A DNA stretch of 64,000 bases from an uncultured Lachnospiraceae bacterium. GTDB lineage: Bacteria > Bacillota > Clostridia > Lachnospirales > Lachnospiraceae. The notes beneath the pieces were generated by a model that ran no database searches, was not told the DNA's origin, and worked only from the letters and a program-made list of their open reading frames with translations. The translations under genes were made by a program, and so were the position numbers. Positions 1-8,017 of this stretch are shown here, piece after piece; positions within the stretch are counted from its first letter, which is position 1; each line of letters starts with the position of its first letter. The stretch spans positions 1-64,000 of the forward strand of contig CAMXIK010000002.1 of the NCBI GenBank assembly GCA_947243855.1, written 5' to 3'.

Positions 1-84
1 TTTAAGCCGGAGACTCCCATCGAGGAGGGGCTTGCGAAGTTTGTGGAGTGGTATCAAAACTATTACGAGGAAGAAAAGCGATGA
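1..84 (+). CDS. C-terminal end of an NAD-dependent sugar epimerase (partial)
   Basis: The window opens inside a reading frame that ends at TGA 82-84. The 27 visible residues contain TPIEEGLAKFVEWYQNYY, which resembles the last helix of NAD-dependent nucleotide-sugar epimerases of the UDP-glucuronate 4-epimerase type. No catalytic residues are in view, so the substrate is unknown. The stop overlaps the start of the next glycosyltransferase (ATGA at 81-84), so the two are probably translationally coupled. The call rests on the tail alone and another short-chain dehydrogenase/epimerase remains possible. Confidence 0.6.
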   Translation, partial: FKPETPIEEGLAKFVEWYQNYYEEEKR

Positions 85-1058
85 GAGAAATTCCGGTTTT
101 ATATTTGGTGGTGCCCTGCTATAACGAGGAAGAAGTGGTAGAGAAAACCGCTGCCGTGATGGGAGAAAAGCTGGCCCGTTTAGAGCGGGAAAACAAGGTC
201 GCCGCGGGGTCCAAGATCATGTTTGTAAACGACGGAAGCAAAGATGACACGCTCCGTCTGCTCCATGAGATTGCGGCTAAGGACAAACGGTTTTCGGTGG
301 TGAGTCTGGCGGGCAATTACGGGCACCAGAGCGCGATATTGGCGGGAATGATGACGGCAAAAGAACATGCGGATGCGGTGATTACCATCGATGCAGATTT
401 ACAGCAGGACATCGAAGCGCTGGATCTTTTTTTGGCAAGCTACATGACGGGCTGTGAGGTGGTCTACGGGGTACGCAATGACAGGCATTCCGACGGACTG
501 TTTAAAAAGGCTACGGCCACGGCATACTACAGGCTGATGCACATGCTGGGGAGCCGCGTGATCACGAACCATGCGGATTATCGTCTGCTTTCTAAAAAAG
601 CGTTGAACGCCCTCGCGGAATACCGGGAGACCAATCTGTTTTTGCGGGGACTCATTCCTACTATGGGATTTACTTCCGATGTGGTTTATTTTGACGTGAA
701 AGCCAGAGAGGCGGGGCATTCCAAGTATACTCTCAACAAGATGCTGACGCTGGCGGTGGACGGCATTACCTCCATGAGCATCCGGCCGATCCGGCTGATC
801 AGCGGTCTCGGCTTTCTGGTGTTTCTGTTCAGCGTAGTGATGTGTGTGATCGGTCTGGTAGACTGGGCACGGGGGAACAATGTACCCGGATACACGACGA
901 CGTTATGCGTGACGCTCATGTTGGGCGGGGTCACCTTATTGTCTCTGGGAATTATCGGGGAGTACATTGGCAAGATTTATATGGAAACGAAAAATAGACC
1001 CAGATATATCATCGACACGTTGGTGTGGCGCGAGGATGATGGAGAGGAAAAGGAGTAG
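81..1058 (+). CDS. GtrB-like polyprenyl-phosphate glycosyltransferase (GT2)
   Basis: Family 2 glycosyltransferase that should transfer a sugar from a nucleotide donor to undecaprenyl phosphate on the inner membrane face. Near the N-terminus lies VVPCYNEEE, then VNDGSKDDT, then DADLQQD around residue 103 as the metal/nucleotide motif, and EAGHSKYTLNKM around residue 213. Two membrane segments follow (about 240-262 and 273-300), the usual GtrB/YfdH topology. Length is about 325 residues, normal for the family. I use ATG 81 rather than the upstream in-frame ATG 48, because 81 overlaps the upstream stop and the protein then begins just before the GT fold. It is followed after 5 bp by a polytopic protein that could use the lipid-linked sugar. 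The sugar cannot be deduced. Confidence 0.85.
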   Translation: MREIPVLYLVVPCYNEEEVVEKTAAVMGEKLARLERENKVAAGSKIMFVNDGSKDDTLRLLHEIAAKDKRFSVVSLAGNYGHQSAILAGMMTAKEHADAVITIDADLQQDIEALDLFLASYMTGCEVVYGVRNDRHSDGLFKKATATAYYRLMHMLGSRVITNHADYRLLSKKALNALAEYRETNLFLRGLIPTMGFTSDVVYFDVKAREAGHSKYTLNKMLTLAVDGITSMSIRPIRLISGLGFLVFLFSVVMCVIGLVDWARGNNVPGYTTTLCVTLMLGGVTLLSLGIIGEYIGKIYMETKNRPRYIIDTLVWREDDGEEKE

Positions 1059-1063
1059 CGGCG

Positions 1064-2755
1064 ATGGTGACGGTGCTTGTTTCATGGGTGATTATCTGCG
1101 GGGCGGCCCTGCTTTTTGGTAAGGCGGTTACGGACATTGTGTACGGGGCCCGCGCTAAGGTTATGGGCCGGCCCGATATTTATTTGATGACTGGCATTAT
1201 TTTTTTGAACGTTTACGCGCAGCTTTTTAGTCTGTTTTATAAGGTGGCGGGAATCGCTTGCACCATTTTGGGCGCGGCGGGTATTGTTGTCTTCTGCGTA
1301 GCTCTGTATCAGCGGTTTTACCGGAAAAAGGAGATTCGCCTCTTTCCCGGCTGCGAGGGCTTTCACATGGCTCCGTGGCGGATTGCGGCGGTCGTTTTTT
1401 GTTTTGTGCTGACGCTGCTGTGGACGACCCAGAGTCCCGGTCAGTACGACACGGGGCTGTATCATGCGCAGGCGATTCACTGGGTGGAGGATTACGGCGT
1501 GGCGCCGGGGCTGGGGAATCTGCACATGCGGCTTGCCTATAACAGCGCGTTTATGCCCTTGCAGGCCCTTTTCAGTCTGGGATGGATCGCTGGGCAGTCG
1601 CTTCATACGCTGAACGGATTTTTCTGTCTGGCGGCGCTTGTCTATGTTTTTTCCACGGTGCGGCTGTGGGGCGAGGGGAGTCTTAGGGTTTCGGATCTGC
1701 TTAAATGCGTGATGGCGGTCTATGTGGTGCAGAAGGGGTATGATATCGCTTCCTCCGGCACGGACATTGAGGCTATGCTGCTGATTCTTTATATTTTTAT
1801 CAAGTGGAGCGAATTTCTCGAAAGCAGGTCGAAGGACGGCGTTTTGTATGGCTGGCTTTGTCTGGTGAGCGTGTACGCCGCCACGGTGAAGCTGTCCGCT
1901 GCCTGTGTTGCGGTTCTGGCGTTCTATCCGCTGTATTTGTTTCTCAAAGAAAAGGACGGTAAGGCCGTTCTTGCCCATGTGGCGGCGGGATTGGGGATTC
2001 TAGCGCCATGGCTGATCCGCAATGTGATCATTTCCGGATATTTGGTATATCCATACGCGGGACTGGATCTATTCAACCCGGATTGGAAGATGGACCCGGC
2101 AGTGCTTGCAGATGACAGTCTGGACATCAGAATGTTTGCACGGGGGATTCGGAACGCGGCGGAGTATGACAATTCTTTGGTCGGCTGGGCGCCGCAGTGG
2201 TTTTTGTCACAGGGAATCGGGAATCGGATCGTGATCGTGGTGGGTCTTATCTGTATTCCCGTGGCCTTGTATCTGATCGTACGGAGTCTGCGAAAGAAGG
2301 AGTATGGGCTGACGGCGCTTTTGTCCGCCGGTATGATCAATCTTGTTTTTTGGTTTTTCAGCGCGCCTCATATGCGCTACGGCAGTCCCTATATTTATGT
2401 GTTTGTAGTGACGACGGTGGGGACCCTTGTGTGGGACGGATGGTCTGCTCGGTCTGCCGCAGTGTGCAGGACAGCGCTGCGCTTTGCCGCAATGACGATA
2501 GTCGCGGTATATATGCTCCGGTACGGGTGGGAGCTTACGAATATGCCGAAAATGGAAGCCAGATCGCTTCTCAGACAGCCCGATTATCTGGCATGGCCCG
2601 CAACCCAGTATCCGGTGGACAACGTGCATATCTGGATGCCGGACGAGGGAGATTTGATCGGCTATTACGCGTTTCCGGCCACATCCCAGGGAAAACAGCT
2701 AAAGGTTTTACGGCTGCGGGGAGAAAGCTTTCAGGAGGGATTTCGACATGAGTAA
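1064..2755 (+). CDS. Polytopic membrane protein, LIC_10190-like (putative GT-C)
   Basis: A 563-residue protein with many hydrophobic segments spread over its length and a short soluble C-terminus. The stretch QYDTGLYHAQAIHW at about residues 126-139, followed by GLGNLHMRLAYNSA, matches my memory of the LIC_10190 membrane family, whose layout resembles GT-C glycosyltransferases using lipid-linked sugars. The start ATG 1064 has an AAAAGGAG site upstream. It lies directly after the GtrB-like enzyme, which suggests it takes that enzyme's product and adds the sugar outside the membrane. Its last 8 bp overlap the next gene. Function is inferred; the family has no demonstrated activity that I know of. 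Confidence 0.65.
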   Translation: MVTVLVSWVIICGAALLFGKAVTDIVYGARAKVMGRPDIYLMTGIIFLNVYAQLFSLFYKVAGIACTILGAAGIVVFCVALYQRFYRKKEIRLFPGCEGFHMAPWRIAAVVFCFVLTLLWTTQSPGQYDTGLYHAQAIHWVEDYGVAPGLGNLHMRLAYNSAFMPLQALFSLGWIAGQSLHTLNGFFCLAALVYVFSTVRLWGEGSLRVSDLLKCVMAVYVVQKGYDIASSGTDIEAMLLILYIFIKWSEFLESRSKDGVLYGWLCLVSVYAATVKLSAACVAVLAFYPLYLFLKEKDGKAVLAHVAAGLGILAPWLIRNVIISGYLVYPYAGLDLFNPDWKMDPAVLADDSLDIRMFARGIRNAAEYDNSLVGWAPQWFLSQGIGNRIVIVVGLICIPVALYLIVRSLRKKEYGLTALLSAGMINLVFWFFSAPHMRYGSPYIYVFVVTTVGTLVWDGWSARSAAVCRTALRFAAMTIVAVYMLRYGWELTNMPKMEARSLLRQPDYLAWPATQYPVDNVHIWMPDEGDLIGYYAFPATSQGKQLKVLRLRGESFQEGFRHE

Positions 2756-3677
2756 ACCGGACATTCACGCGGATGATTACGCGCTTACATTAAATACGTC
2801 AAAGGATATGCTTGCCTGTATGCGGGAAGGTAAGCTGGACAGTATCAGCATTGTGCCTAATATGAGCTGTTTTGAAGCCTGTATGGAGCTTCTTTATGAG
2901 GAGATTCCCAAGCTCCCCTTCCTGCCGCTGATGTCGGTGCATTTAGACTTTGTGGAGGGGAGGAGCCTTGCTGGAAAAGAGGCGGTTCCCGATTTGACAA
3001 AGCCGGACAGCGATTTGATGGGACTTGGCTGGGGCGGTCTTTTTGCGGCTTCTTACTTACCTGGAAAGCGCAGGAAAATCAAGAGCCAGCTCGTGCGGGA
3101 AATCAAGGCCCAGATGAAAAGAGTACAGGAAGCCGTGGAGAAATGCAGGTCGATTGCAGAAAAATCGGGCGTTCCCTGCGCGCAGAAGGGACTGCGGATC
3201 GACAGCCATCAGCACGCTCATATGATTCCCGTGGTGTGGGAGGCGGTTTTGGAGACAATTTCCGAGGAAGGCTATCAGGTGGAGTATATCCGCAACTCCA
3301 AGGAAGTGTTGGGGGTATTTCTGACAGACGCGTCGCTCTATAAGACCTACCGCCCGATTAACTTTGTGAAGAACAGGCTTTTACATTTTTATTCTTATAA
3401 AGTGGACCGCTATTGCAGGGCCTGCGGAATGAAACCGATGTATCTGTGGGGGCTTGTGATGAGCGGCCGTATGGATAAGGGGAGGGTCGCGAGGCTCTAC
3501 CAAAAGATGCGGGAGAAAGCGGAGAAAGACGGAAGAACGCTGGAAATTTTGTTCCATCCGGGGCTTACCCTGCCAGAGGAAGTCACGCCGGAGATCGCAA
3601 AGGAAGCGGCGGCGGACTTTTATTTGCGTAAAGACCGCCATCTTGAGATGTCGGCGGTGCTGCATATGAAGTGGTGA
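2748..3677 (+). CDS. ChbG/YdjC-family carbohydrate deacetylase
   Basis: Metal-dependent deacetylase of the ChbG/YdjC family, which removes N-acetyl groups from sugars or oligosaccharides. The expected ligands are visible: HADD at residues 7-10, a histidine in SVHLDF (about residue 65), and the DSHQHAHM motif at 152-159. FHPG near the end is another family signature. The family's usual glycine after HADDY is alanine here. There is no signal peptide, so it acts in the cytoplasm, perhaps on a nucleotide- or lipid-linked N-acetyl sugar made by this operon. AGGAGG lies 9 bp before ATG 2748, and the gene overlaps the preceding one by 8 bp. Substrate is unknown. Confidence 0.8.
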   Translation: MSKPDIHADDYALTLNTSKDMLACMREGKLDSISIVPNMSCFEACMELLYEEIPKLPFLPLMSVHLDFVEGRSLAGKEAVPDLTKPDSDLMGLGWGGLFAASYLPGKRRKIKSQLVREIKAQMKRVQEAVEKCRSIAEKSGVPCAQKGLRIDSHQHAHMIPVVWEAVLETISEEGYQVEYIRNSKEVLGVFLTDASLYKTYRPINFVKNRLLHFYSYKVDRYCRACGMKPMYLWGLVMSGRMDKGRVARLYQKMREKAEKDGRTLEILFHPGLTLPEEVTPEIAKEAAADFYLRKDRHLEMSAVLHMKW

Positions 3678-3690
3678 GGGACGTTCGATT

Positions 3691-4665
3691 TCACTCCAGC
3701 TTCTCCCGCAGCTCCGGCACCTCCTCCGCCAGAATTTCCATGAAGTAGTCCGCGCCTTCCGCATTCAGGTGGTCGGAGTCGGAGAACAGGGTCAGGTTTT
3801 CCGAAAAGCGGCTGTCGTGGGAGTAATCGTAATAATTGACATTTGTGTCAGATGCAATCCGGTTGACGGTGCTGTAAAAACGGTCGAGAAAATCTTCCGG
3901 CACCGGATTGGTGTAATAAACGGAAAAAGGCGTGGTAATGAGCACGGGGGTAAACTCGTGCTCTTTGCAGTAGTCGATCACTTCAAGGAGCTGCGTTTCC
4001 CGTTCGGGTAAAAAGTAGGTTTCCTTATTGTTAAAATGACGGTCGAAGCGGGCGGCGGCCCTGTTTGCAAACTCGGCGACGGCGGCTTCGTCCATTTCCG
4101 CCGTTTCCCCGTCTTCCTGCGCATGGACGGTCAGTTTTTCCGGCAGCAGCTTTAAGAGATCCTCGCCGGCGGACAGGATTGGAAATCTGGCGGTCACGAT
4201 ATCCGTAAACAGGTCGTAATCGGGTATGTTTTTCGGGGAGAGGCAGTGGTAATATTTGACGGACAGCGCCTGCGCCTCGCTCTCATTTACGGTCTCGTTA
4301 TTGAAGGAGAAGTAGGAAATTGGGATAAAAACCACGCAGCCTTCTTCCAGATGGCAGCCATACTCCTTTAGCAACGCCAGATCGTAGGCGTAGGTCTGGC
4401 TCACATTGCCGAAGTTAAAGCAGGAGTAACCGTCCTCCGAAAGGCCGTCGTAGGTGAAGTCGTAGGCGCCGTGGGAACTGCCTACGTTGGCGATTTCCAC
4501 ATCCTCGATCTGGTTTCCCAGCATCCGCAGATTCCAAAGATCCCGGTATTTGTCGTCGTCGATCTTCCGGTAGGGGATGTTCAACAGATACAGGACCAGA
4601 ACCGCCGCTGCGGGGATGGCGATGCACTTTATGATAAATGTGAGAACTTCTTTTTTTCTTGTCAT
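3691..4665 (-). CDS. Membrane-anchored SGNH-like protein, MBOAT partner
   Basis: A 324-residue protein with one N-terminal membrane segment (about 8-29) and an extracytoplasmic domain. ANVGSSHGAYDF near residue 60 fits the nucleophile block of SGNH/DltD/AlgX-like acyltransferase partners, and SDSDHLNAEGA near the C-terminus supplies the Asp-x-His block. Such proteins usually hand acyl groups from a membrane-bound O-acyltransferase to a polysaccharide. That fits the MBOAT gene immediately upstream on the same strand, although 178 bp of hairpin-rich sequence separates them. The gene converges with the ChbG gene with only 13 bp between the stops. Sequence identity to any named protein was not established. 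Confidence 0.65.
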   Translation of the reverse strand: MTRKKEVLTFIIKCIAIPAAAVLVLYLLNIPYRKIDDDKYRDLWNLRMLGNQIEDVEIANVGSSHGAYDFTYDGLSEDGYSCFNFGNVSQTYAYDLALLKEYGCHLEEGCVVFIPISYFSFNNETVNESEAQALSVKYYHCLSPKNIPDYDLFTDIVTARFPILSAGEDLLKLLPEKLTVHAQEDGETAEMDEAAVAEFANRAAARFDRHFNNKETYFLPERETQLLEVIDYCKEHEFTPVLITTPFSVYYTNPVPEDFLDRFYSTVNRIASDTNVNYYDYSHDSRFSENLTLFSDSDHLNAEGADYFMEILAEEVPELREKLE

Positions 4666-4843
4666 TTTCTTTCCTTTCCGTGAACTTGTTCAGCACGCGC
4701 CATTCGCAAAGTCGTGTCTTCGACACTTTTTCGCTGCTGCGCAGCTAACTTTGCTCATCATATGGCGCTCCCTCAGAGCAGCATTCGTCTGTCAAATTCA
4801 TGCAAGCATGATTTGCCGGACAAATACCGCTCTGGCTGAACTG
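4666..4843 (-). repeat. Hairpin-rich intergenic segment between MBOAT and SGNH genes
   Basis: This 178 bp gap inside an otherwise tight unit holds several inverted repeats: GTGTC/GACAC at 4714-4726, GCTGC/GCAGC at 4733-4745, TCATGC/GCATGA at 4798-4811, and an outer CAGAGC/GCTCTG pair (4774-4779 with 4829-4834) that encloses the third. A 10-mer GCGAATGGCG (minus strand, 4698-4707) recurs in the gap at 22026-22035. It could be a dispersed palindromic element or an mRNA processing/attenuation site. No good ORF lies in it. Confidence 0.4.
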
Positions 4844-6289
4844 TTAAAACTTGAAGTATATAAATTCCGTCGCAATCCCTTTGTAGGAAAACAGCGCGAT
4901 TGCCACTAAAAGCAGCACATACAGCCCCCACCGGACGAGACAGTTTTGGCGGGAGACCAGTTCGATCACATCCTGTTTTAAGGACAGGAGATCCCAGACA
5001 AAAAGCGCCGCCGCCGAGAGCGCCATACCGAACATAGATAGGTAGGACATGTCCAGACAAATCACGGCGGTTTTCAGGTAATTGAAGGGCCGGCCAATAT
5101 CCCAAAACAGCCTTGAGAGTATCCAGAAAGCGTCCTGTATGGTGTTTGCCCTGAAAAAGATCCAGGTAAGACATAACAGGCTAAAAGTGATTGGAAGCTG
5201 CCACCAGTGTTTTTTACGGATGACAGCGCCGCCGCCTTTTGTCTTCGGATAGAGAAACGTCTCTAGAATCTGCAGGACGCCGTGAATCCCGCCCCAGACA
5301 ATGTAAGTTAGGCTGCTGCCGTGCCAGAAACCGCTGACTAAAAACGTGAGAAACAGATTCAGGCAGTGCTGCAAGCGCCCTTTCCGATTGCCGCCAAGGG
5401 GAATGTAAACATAATCGCGAAACCACGTGGACAAGGAAATATGCCAGCGGCTCCAAAATTCCCGAATGGAGAAGGAAAAATAGGGGGTTTTAAAATTGGT
5501 CATAAGCTCGATGCCAAAAAGTCTGGCACAGCCAATGGCAATGTCCGAGTAGCCGGAAAAATCACAGTAGATTTCGATGGCGAACATTACCGTGGTGATG
5601 ATGAAGACAAGGCCCACATAGCTGTAAGGATTGTCGTATACCTTGTTTACCACTGTGGCAAAGACGTCCGCGATCACCAGTTTTTTAAAATACCCCCAAG
5701 CCATTAGTTTCAGTCCGTAGGTCACATTTTTATAGTGGAAACAGCGTTCTTTTTTTAACTGGGGCAATAGGGAATCCGCCCGCCCGATGGGGCCGGCCAA
5801 TAGCTGCGGAAAGAAGGAGACAAAGAGGGCATAATAGCCGAAGTGCCGCTCCGCCTTACATTTTCCCCGGTATACGTCGATGAGATATCCCATGGACTGG
5901 AAGAAATAGAAGGAGACTCCCGCGGGCAGCAGGATTCGCACCGTCAAGGGCTGCATGGACAAACGGCCCGCATCAATCAAGGCGTTGAGTCTGTCGATGA
6001 CAGGCGCGCCCAGCTTGAAGACAAGAAGAATGCCTACAAGGGGCAGGATGCCGCCTAAAAGACAGCGTCGTTTGGCGGATCTGTCTTTCGCCTTTTCCAG
6101 ACCCAAGGCCAGAGCATAGGTAAGTATGGTGGTAAACAGGAGTAAAAGCCCATAAGCCACATGCAGATTCATGTAGAATACATAGCTTGCCGCCAACAGG
6201 AAAATAAAACGGTATTTGGCCGGTACAAGATGATACAGGATAAAGGCCGCAAATAAAAAAACGGCGAAGGTCAAAGAATTAAAAAGCAT
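4844..6289 (-). CDS. MBOAT-family O-acyltransferase (AlgI/DltB-like)
   Basis: Membrane-bound O-acyltransferase of 481 residues that should move an acyl group across the membrane for transfer to a surface glycan. It starts with the typical MLFNSLTF and has about ten hydrophobic segments. Family marks include YCDFSGYSDIAIG (241-253), EFWSRWHISLSTWFRDYVY (277-295, His283) and FWHGSSLTY with the presumed catalytic His323. GGAGG sits 5 bp before the ATG. It lies between a GtrII-like protein upstream and an SGNH-like partner downstream on the same strand, a common arrangement for polysaccharide acylation. The acyl group and acceptor are unknown. Confidence 0.88.
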   Translation of the reverse strand: MLFNSLTFAVFLFAAFILYHLVPAKYRFIFLLAASYVFYMNLHVAYGLLLLFTTILTYALALGLEKAKDRSAKRRCLLGGILPLVGILLVFKLGAPVIDRLNALIDAGRLSMQPLTVRILLPAGVSFYFFQSMGYLIDVYRGKCKAERHFGYYALFVSFFPQLLAGPIGRADSLLPQLKKERCFHYKNVTYGLKLMAWGYFKKLVIADVFATVVNKVYDNPYSYVGLVFIITTVMFAIEIYCDFSGYSDIAIGCARLFGIELMTNFKTPYFSFSIREFWSRWHISLSTWFRDYVYIPLGGNRKGRLQHCLNLFLTFLVSGFWHGSSLTYIVWGGIHGVLQILETFLYPKTKGGGAVIRKKHWWQLPITFSLLCLTWIFFRANTIQDAFWILSRLFWDIGRPFNYLKTAVICLDMSYLSMFGMALSAAALFVWDLLSLKQDVIELVSRQNCLVRWGLYVLLLVAIALFSYKGIATEFIYFKF

Positions 6290-6302
6290 AGCTGCCTCCG
6301 TT

Positions 6303-7826
6303 TCATCGGTGAAAGTGGATGATGATTTTGCCGTCGTTTTCGTAGCAGGAGTAGACGCTGTTTGCGAGAACGGGCTGTGCTTGTTCGATCAGGTCTTCGT
6401 CTTCTTCGGTCAAGCTTTCGAAGGCGAAGGCTTCCTGCGTATAGTGCAGAAGCTGCGCGCCGCCGATATAGGATGAGTTCGTGAGATAGGTGGGAACCAA
6501 CTCTGTAAAAATCGGATATTTTTCGCACAGTCTGGCAGTTTCCCGCGAGCGCGGCGCTCTCCCGGCTACGGTGAGCGTTTCGCAGGCGTTGTCTGCGTTC
6601 AGGGTTTCGATGTCATGGACAATGCTGTATGTCAGGTACTCCTCATACTGTTTTTGGCTTGTCAGGGCGTTTCCGTAAGTGTAAGAAAAGGTCAGGCCAA
6701 AGAGCAGGCAGGGCAGAAACAGGAGTGCCCAAAGTTTTCCCCTTGCAGGCGGAAGAAAGGTGAGCATACCGCCCGCCCACAGCCCCAGACTGCATAGGCA
6801 CAGCAGGGAGTGGACGCTTATGCTGAAAGAGGAGGGCGACAGAACCAAAAGCGGGCCGGCTGCGCCCAAGAACATCAATAGGGGAAGCAGAATCAGGTAT
6901 ACAAGGGAGAAGATCCGCCGGTACAGGGGACGTCTTCTCCGGAAAAGGGTAACGCCCGCGCAGATCATGCCGCCAATGATGAGAGCCCCTAGGAGCAAAA
7001 GCAGGGGCAGGGGGACGCCCTGCAGGACAAGGTCAATATAGTGCGACAATGTTTGTAAATTTTGCGTGATTCCAGAGACCAAGCCTTCCTCGGACCGCCA
7101 TGCGAAGCGGTATGCGTTCGGCTGCCAGCCGCCGTTTGCAGGACGGATATAGCGGTTTAAAACCACGTATTTATAGACCACGACGCTGCAGCAGCAGGCG
7201 GCTCCGCGGACAACTAGCCGGGGCAGGTCGATGCGCGTTGCAAAGAGCATATAGAAGAGCTCCAAAAACCAAAGGCTTACATAGACGCCGGCGGCGGGCT
7301 GGTAAGTGGTAAACGTAATCATGCACAGAACAAAGGAAAACGCAAAAATCTTCCACAGCGCCTTTTTCGGCGGCACGACGTAGGGCAGAATGGCGGCGCA
7401 GAGCGCAAGCGCCATGGTGACCGAGTCAAAAGCGTAAGAGAGGTTGGAGAGGAAAAAAGGGTTTGCAATGACCAAAAAGCCGATGCCAAGGGCGGGAAAG
7501 GAAAAACCGCCCGAGGGCAGATACCGTTTCACATACAGCGTGACAGTGAAAGCCAGAAGAAGCACAGAAAGAAGCAGGGGCAGCGGAAAGACATCGCCCA
7601 AAGGGAAACCGCCGCACAGCCAGATCATCAGCCGTTCGGTGAGGGGCCTTGCGTCATTGTTCCAACCGGTTACGCCGTAAAGACTGCGGGACAGATCGTC
7701 CTGATAAAAGCGGTCCGCCAGAATGAGCGGCAGAATATAAACGCCATATAGAACCGTCAGCCCCCAGAAGAGCGTTTTGTCTTTTTTCTCTATGGTAAGC
7801 CAGACGGAAATTTTTTTAGGGATCAT
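6303..7826 (-). CDS. GtrII-like polytopic glycosyltransferase
   Basis: A protein of about 507 residues with some ten to twelve membrane helices. Near the N-terminus it has RFYQDDLSRSLYG followed by NDARPLTERLM, the pattern I associate with the GtrII glucosyltransferase family, in which a lipid-linked sugar is added to a surface glycan outside the membrane; the DD pair is a likely GT-C active-site acidic motif. The C-terminal part is soluble. I start at ATG 7826, where GGAGG lies 6 bp upstream; the longer ATG at 7838 overlaps that site. A consensus promoter lies at 7909-7881. The next gene, an MBOAT, begins 13 bp after the stop, so the unit would add a sugar and then acylate it. Confidence 0.7.
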   Translation of the reverse strand: MIPKKISVWLTIEKKDKTLFWGLTVLYGVYILPLILADRFYQDDLSRSLYGVTGWNNDARPLTERLMIWLCGGFPLGDVFPLPLLLSVLLLAFTVTLYVKRYLPSGGFSFPALGIGFLVIANPFFLSNLSYAFDSVTMALALCAAILPYVVPPKKALWKIFAFSFVLCMITFTTYQPAAGVYVSLWFLELFYMLFATRIDLPRLVVRGAACCCSVVVYKYVVLNRYIRPANGGWQPNAYRFAWRSEEGLVSGITQNLQTLSHYIDLVLQGVPLPLLLLLGALIIGGMICAGVTLFRRRRPLYRRIFSLVYLILLPLLMFLGAAGPLLVLSPSSFSISVHSLLCLCSLGLWAGGMLTFLPPARGKLWALLFLPCLLFGLTFSYTYGNALTSQKQYEEYLTYSIVHDIETLNADNACETLTVAGRAPRSRETARLCEKYPIFTELVPTYLTNSSYIGGAQLLHYTQEAFAFESLTEEDEDLIEQAQPVLANSVYSCYENDGKIIIHFHR

Positions 7827-7880
7827 CGCTACCTCCATGCCTTAACGTCTTATTTTCTCCGATTTCTCACGTTGCTATTT

Positions 7881-7909
7881 ATTTTACTGCATTGTATGTG
7901 CATTTACAA
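7881..7909 (-). promoter_or_regulatory. Vegetative promoter for the 7826-3691 unit
   Basis: On the minus strand TTGTAA (7909-7904) and TAAAAT (7886-7881) are separated by exactly 17 bp, a good sigma-A promoter 55 bp before ATG 7826. It stands back to back with the promoter at 7934-7962. Confidence 0.6.
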
Positions 7910-7933
7910 GTTAGAAGGTGCAAAACCGCGAAT

Positions 7934-7962
7934 TTGCGAGTAGGTATGGAGTGTGATATAAT
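7934..7962 (+). promoter_or_regulatory. Vegetative promoter for the 8018-12466 unit
   Basis: TTGCGA (7934-7939) and a perfect TATAAT (7957-7962) are 17 bp apart. Transcription would begin near 7969, about 50 bp before the MBOAT start at 8018. This argues against the longer in-frame start at 7892, which lies upstream of the promoter. Confidence 0.65.
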
Positions 7963-8017
7963 GTCCAAGCAGGCGGTGAAACGGCTGTACTGCGAGTGGA
8001 AACCAGGAGACGCGGAA

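Noticed and set aside
1082-1978. 298-codon open frame opposite the LIC_10190-like gene
   Set aside because: The sense product has regular membrane helices and family motifs; the antisense product is Lys/His/Gln-rich with no helices.
4415-4726. 103-codon minus-strand frame covering part of the hairpin-rich gap
   Set aside because: Overlaps the SGNH-like gene in another frame, product is Arg-rich and without motif; the gap itself is better read as a structured non-coding segment.
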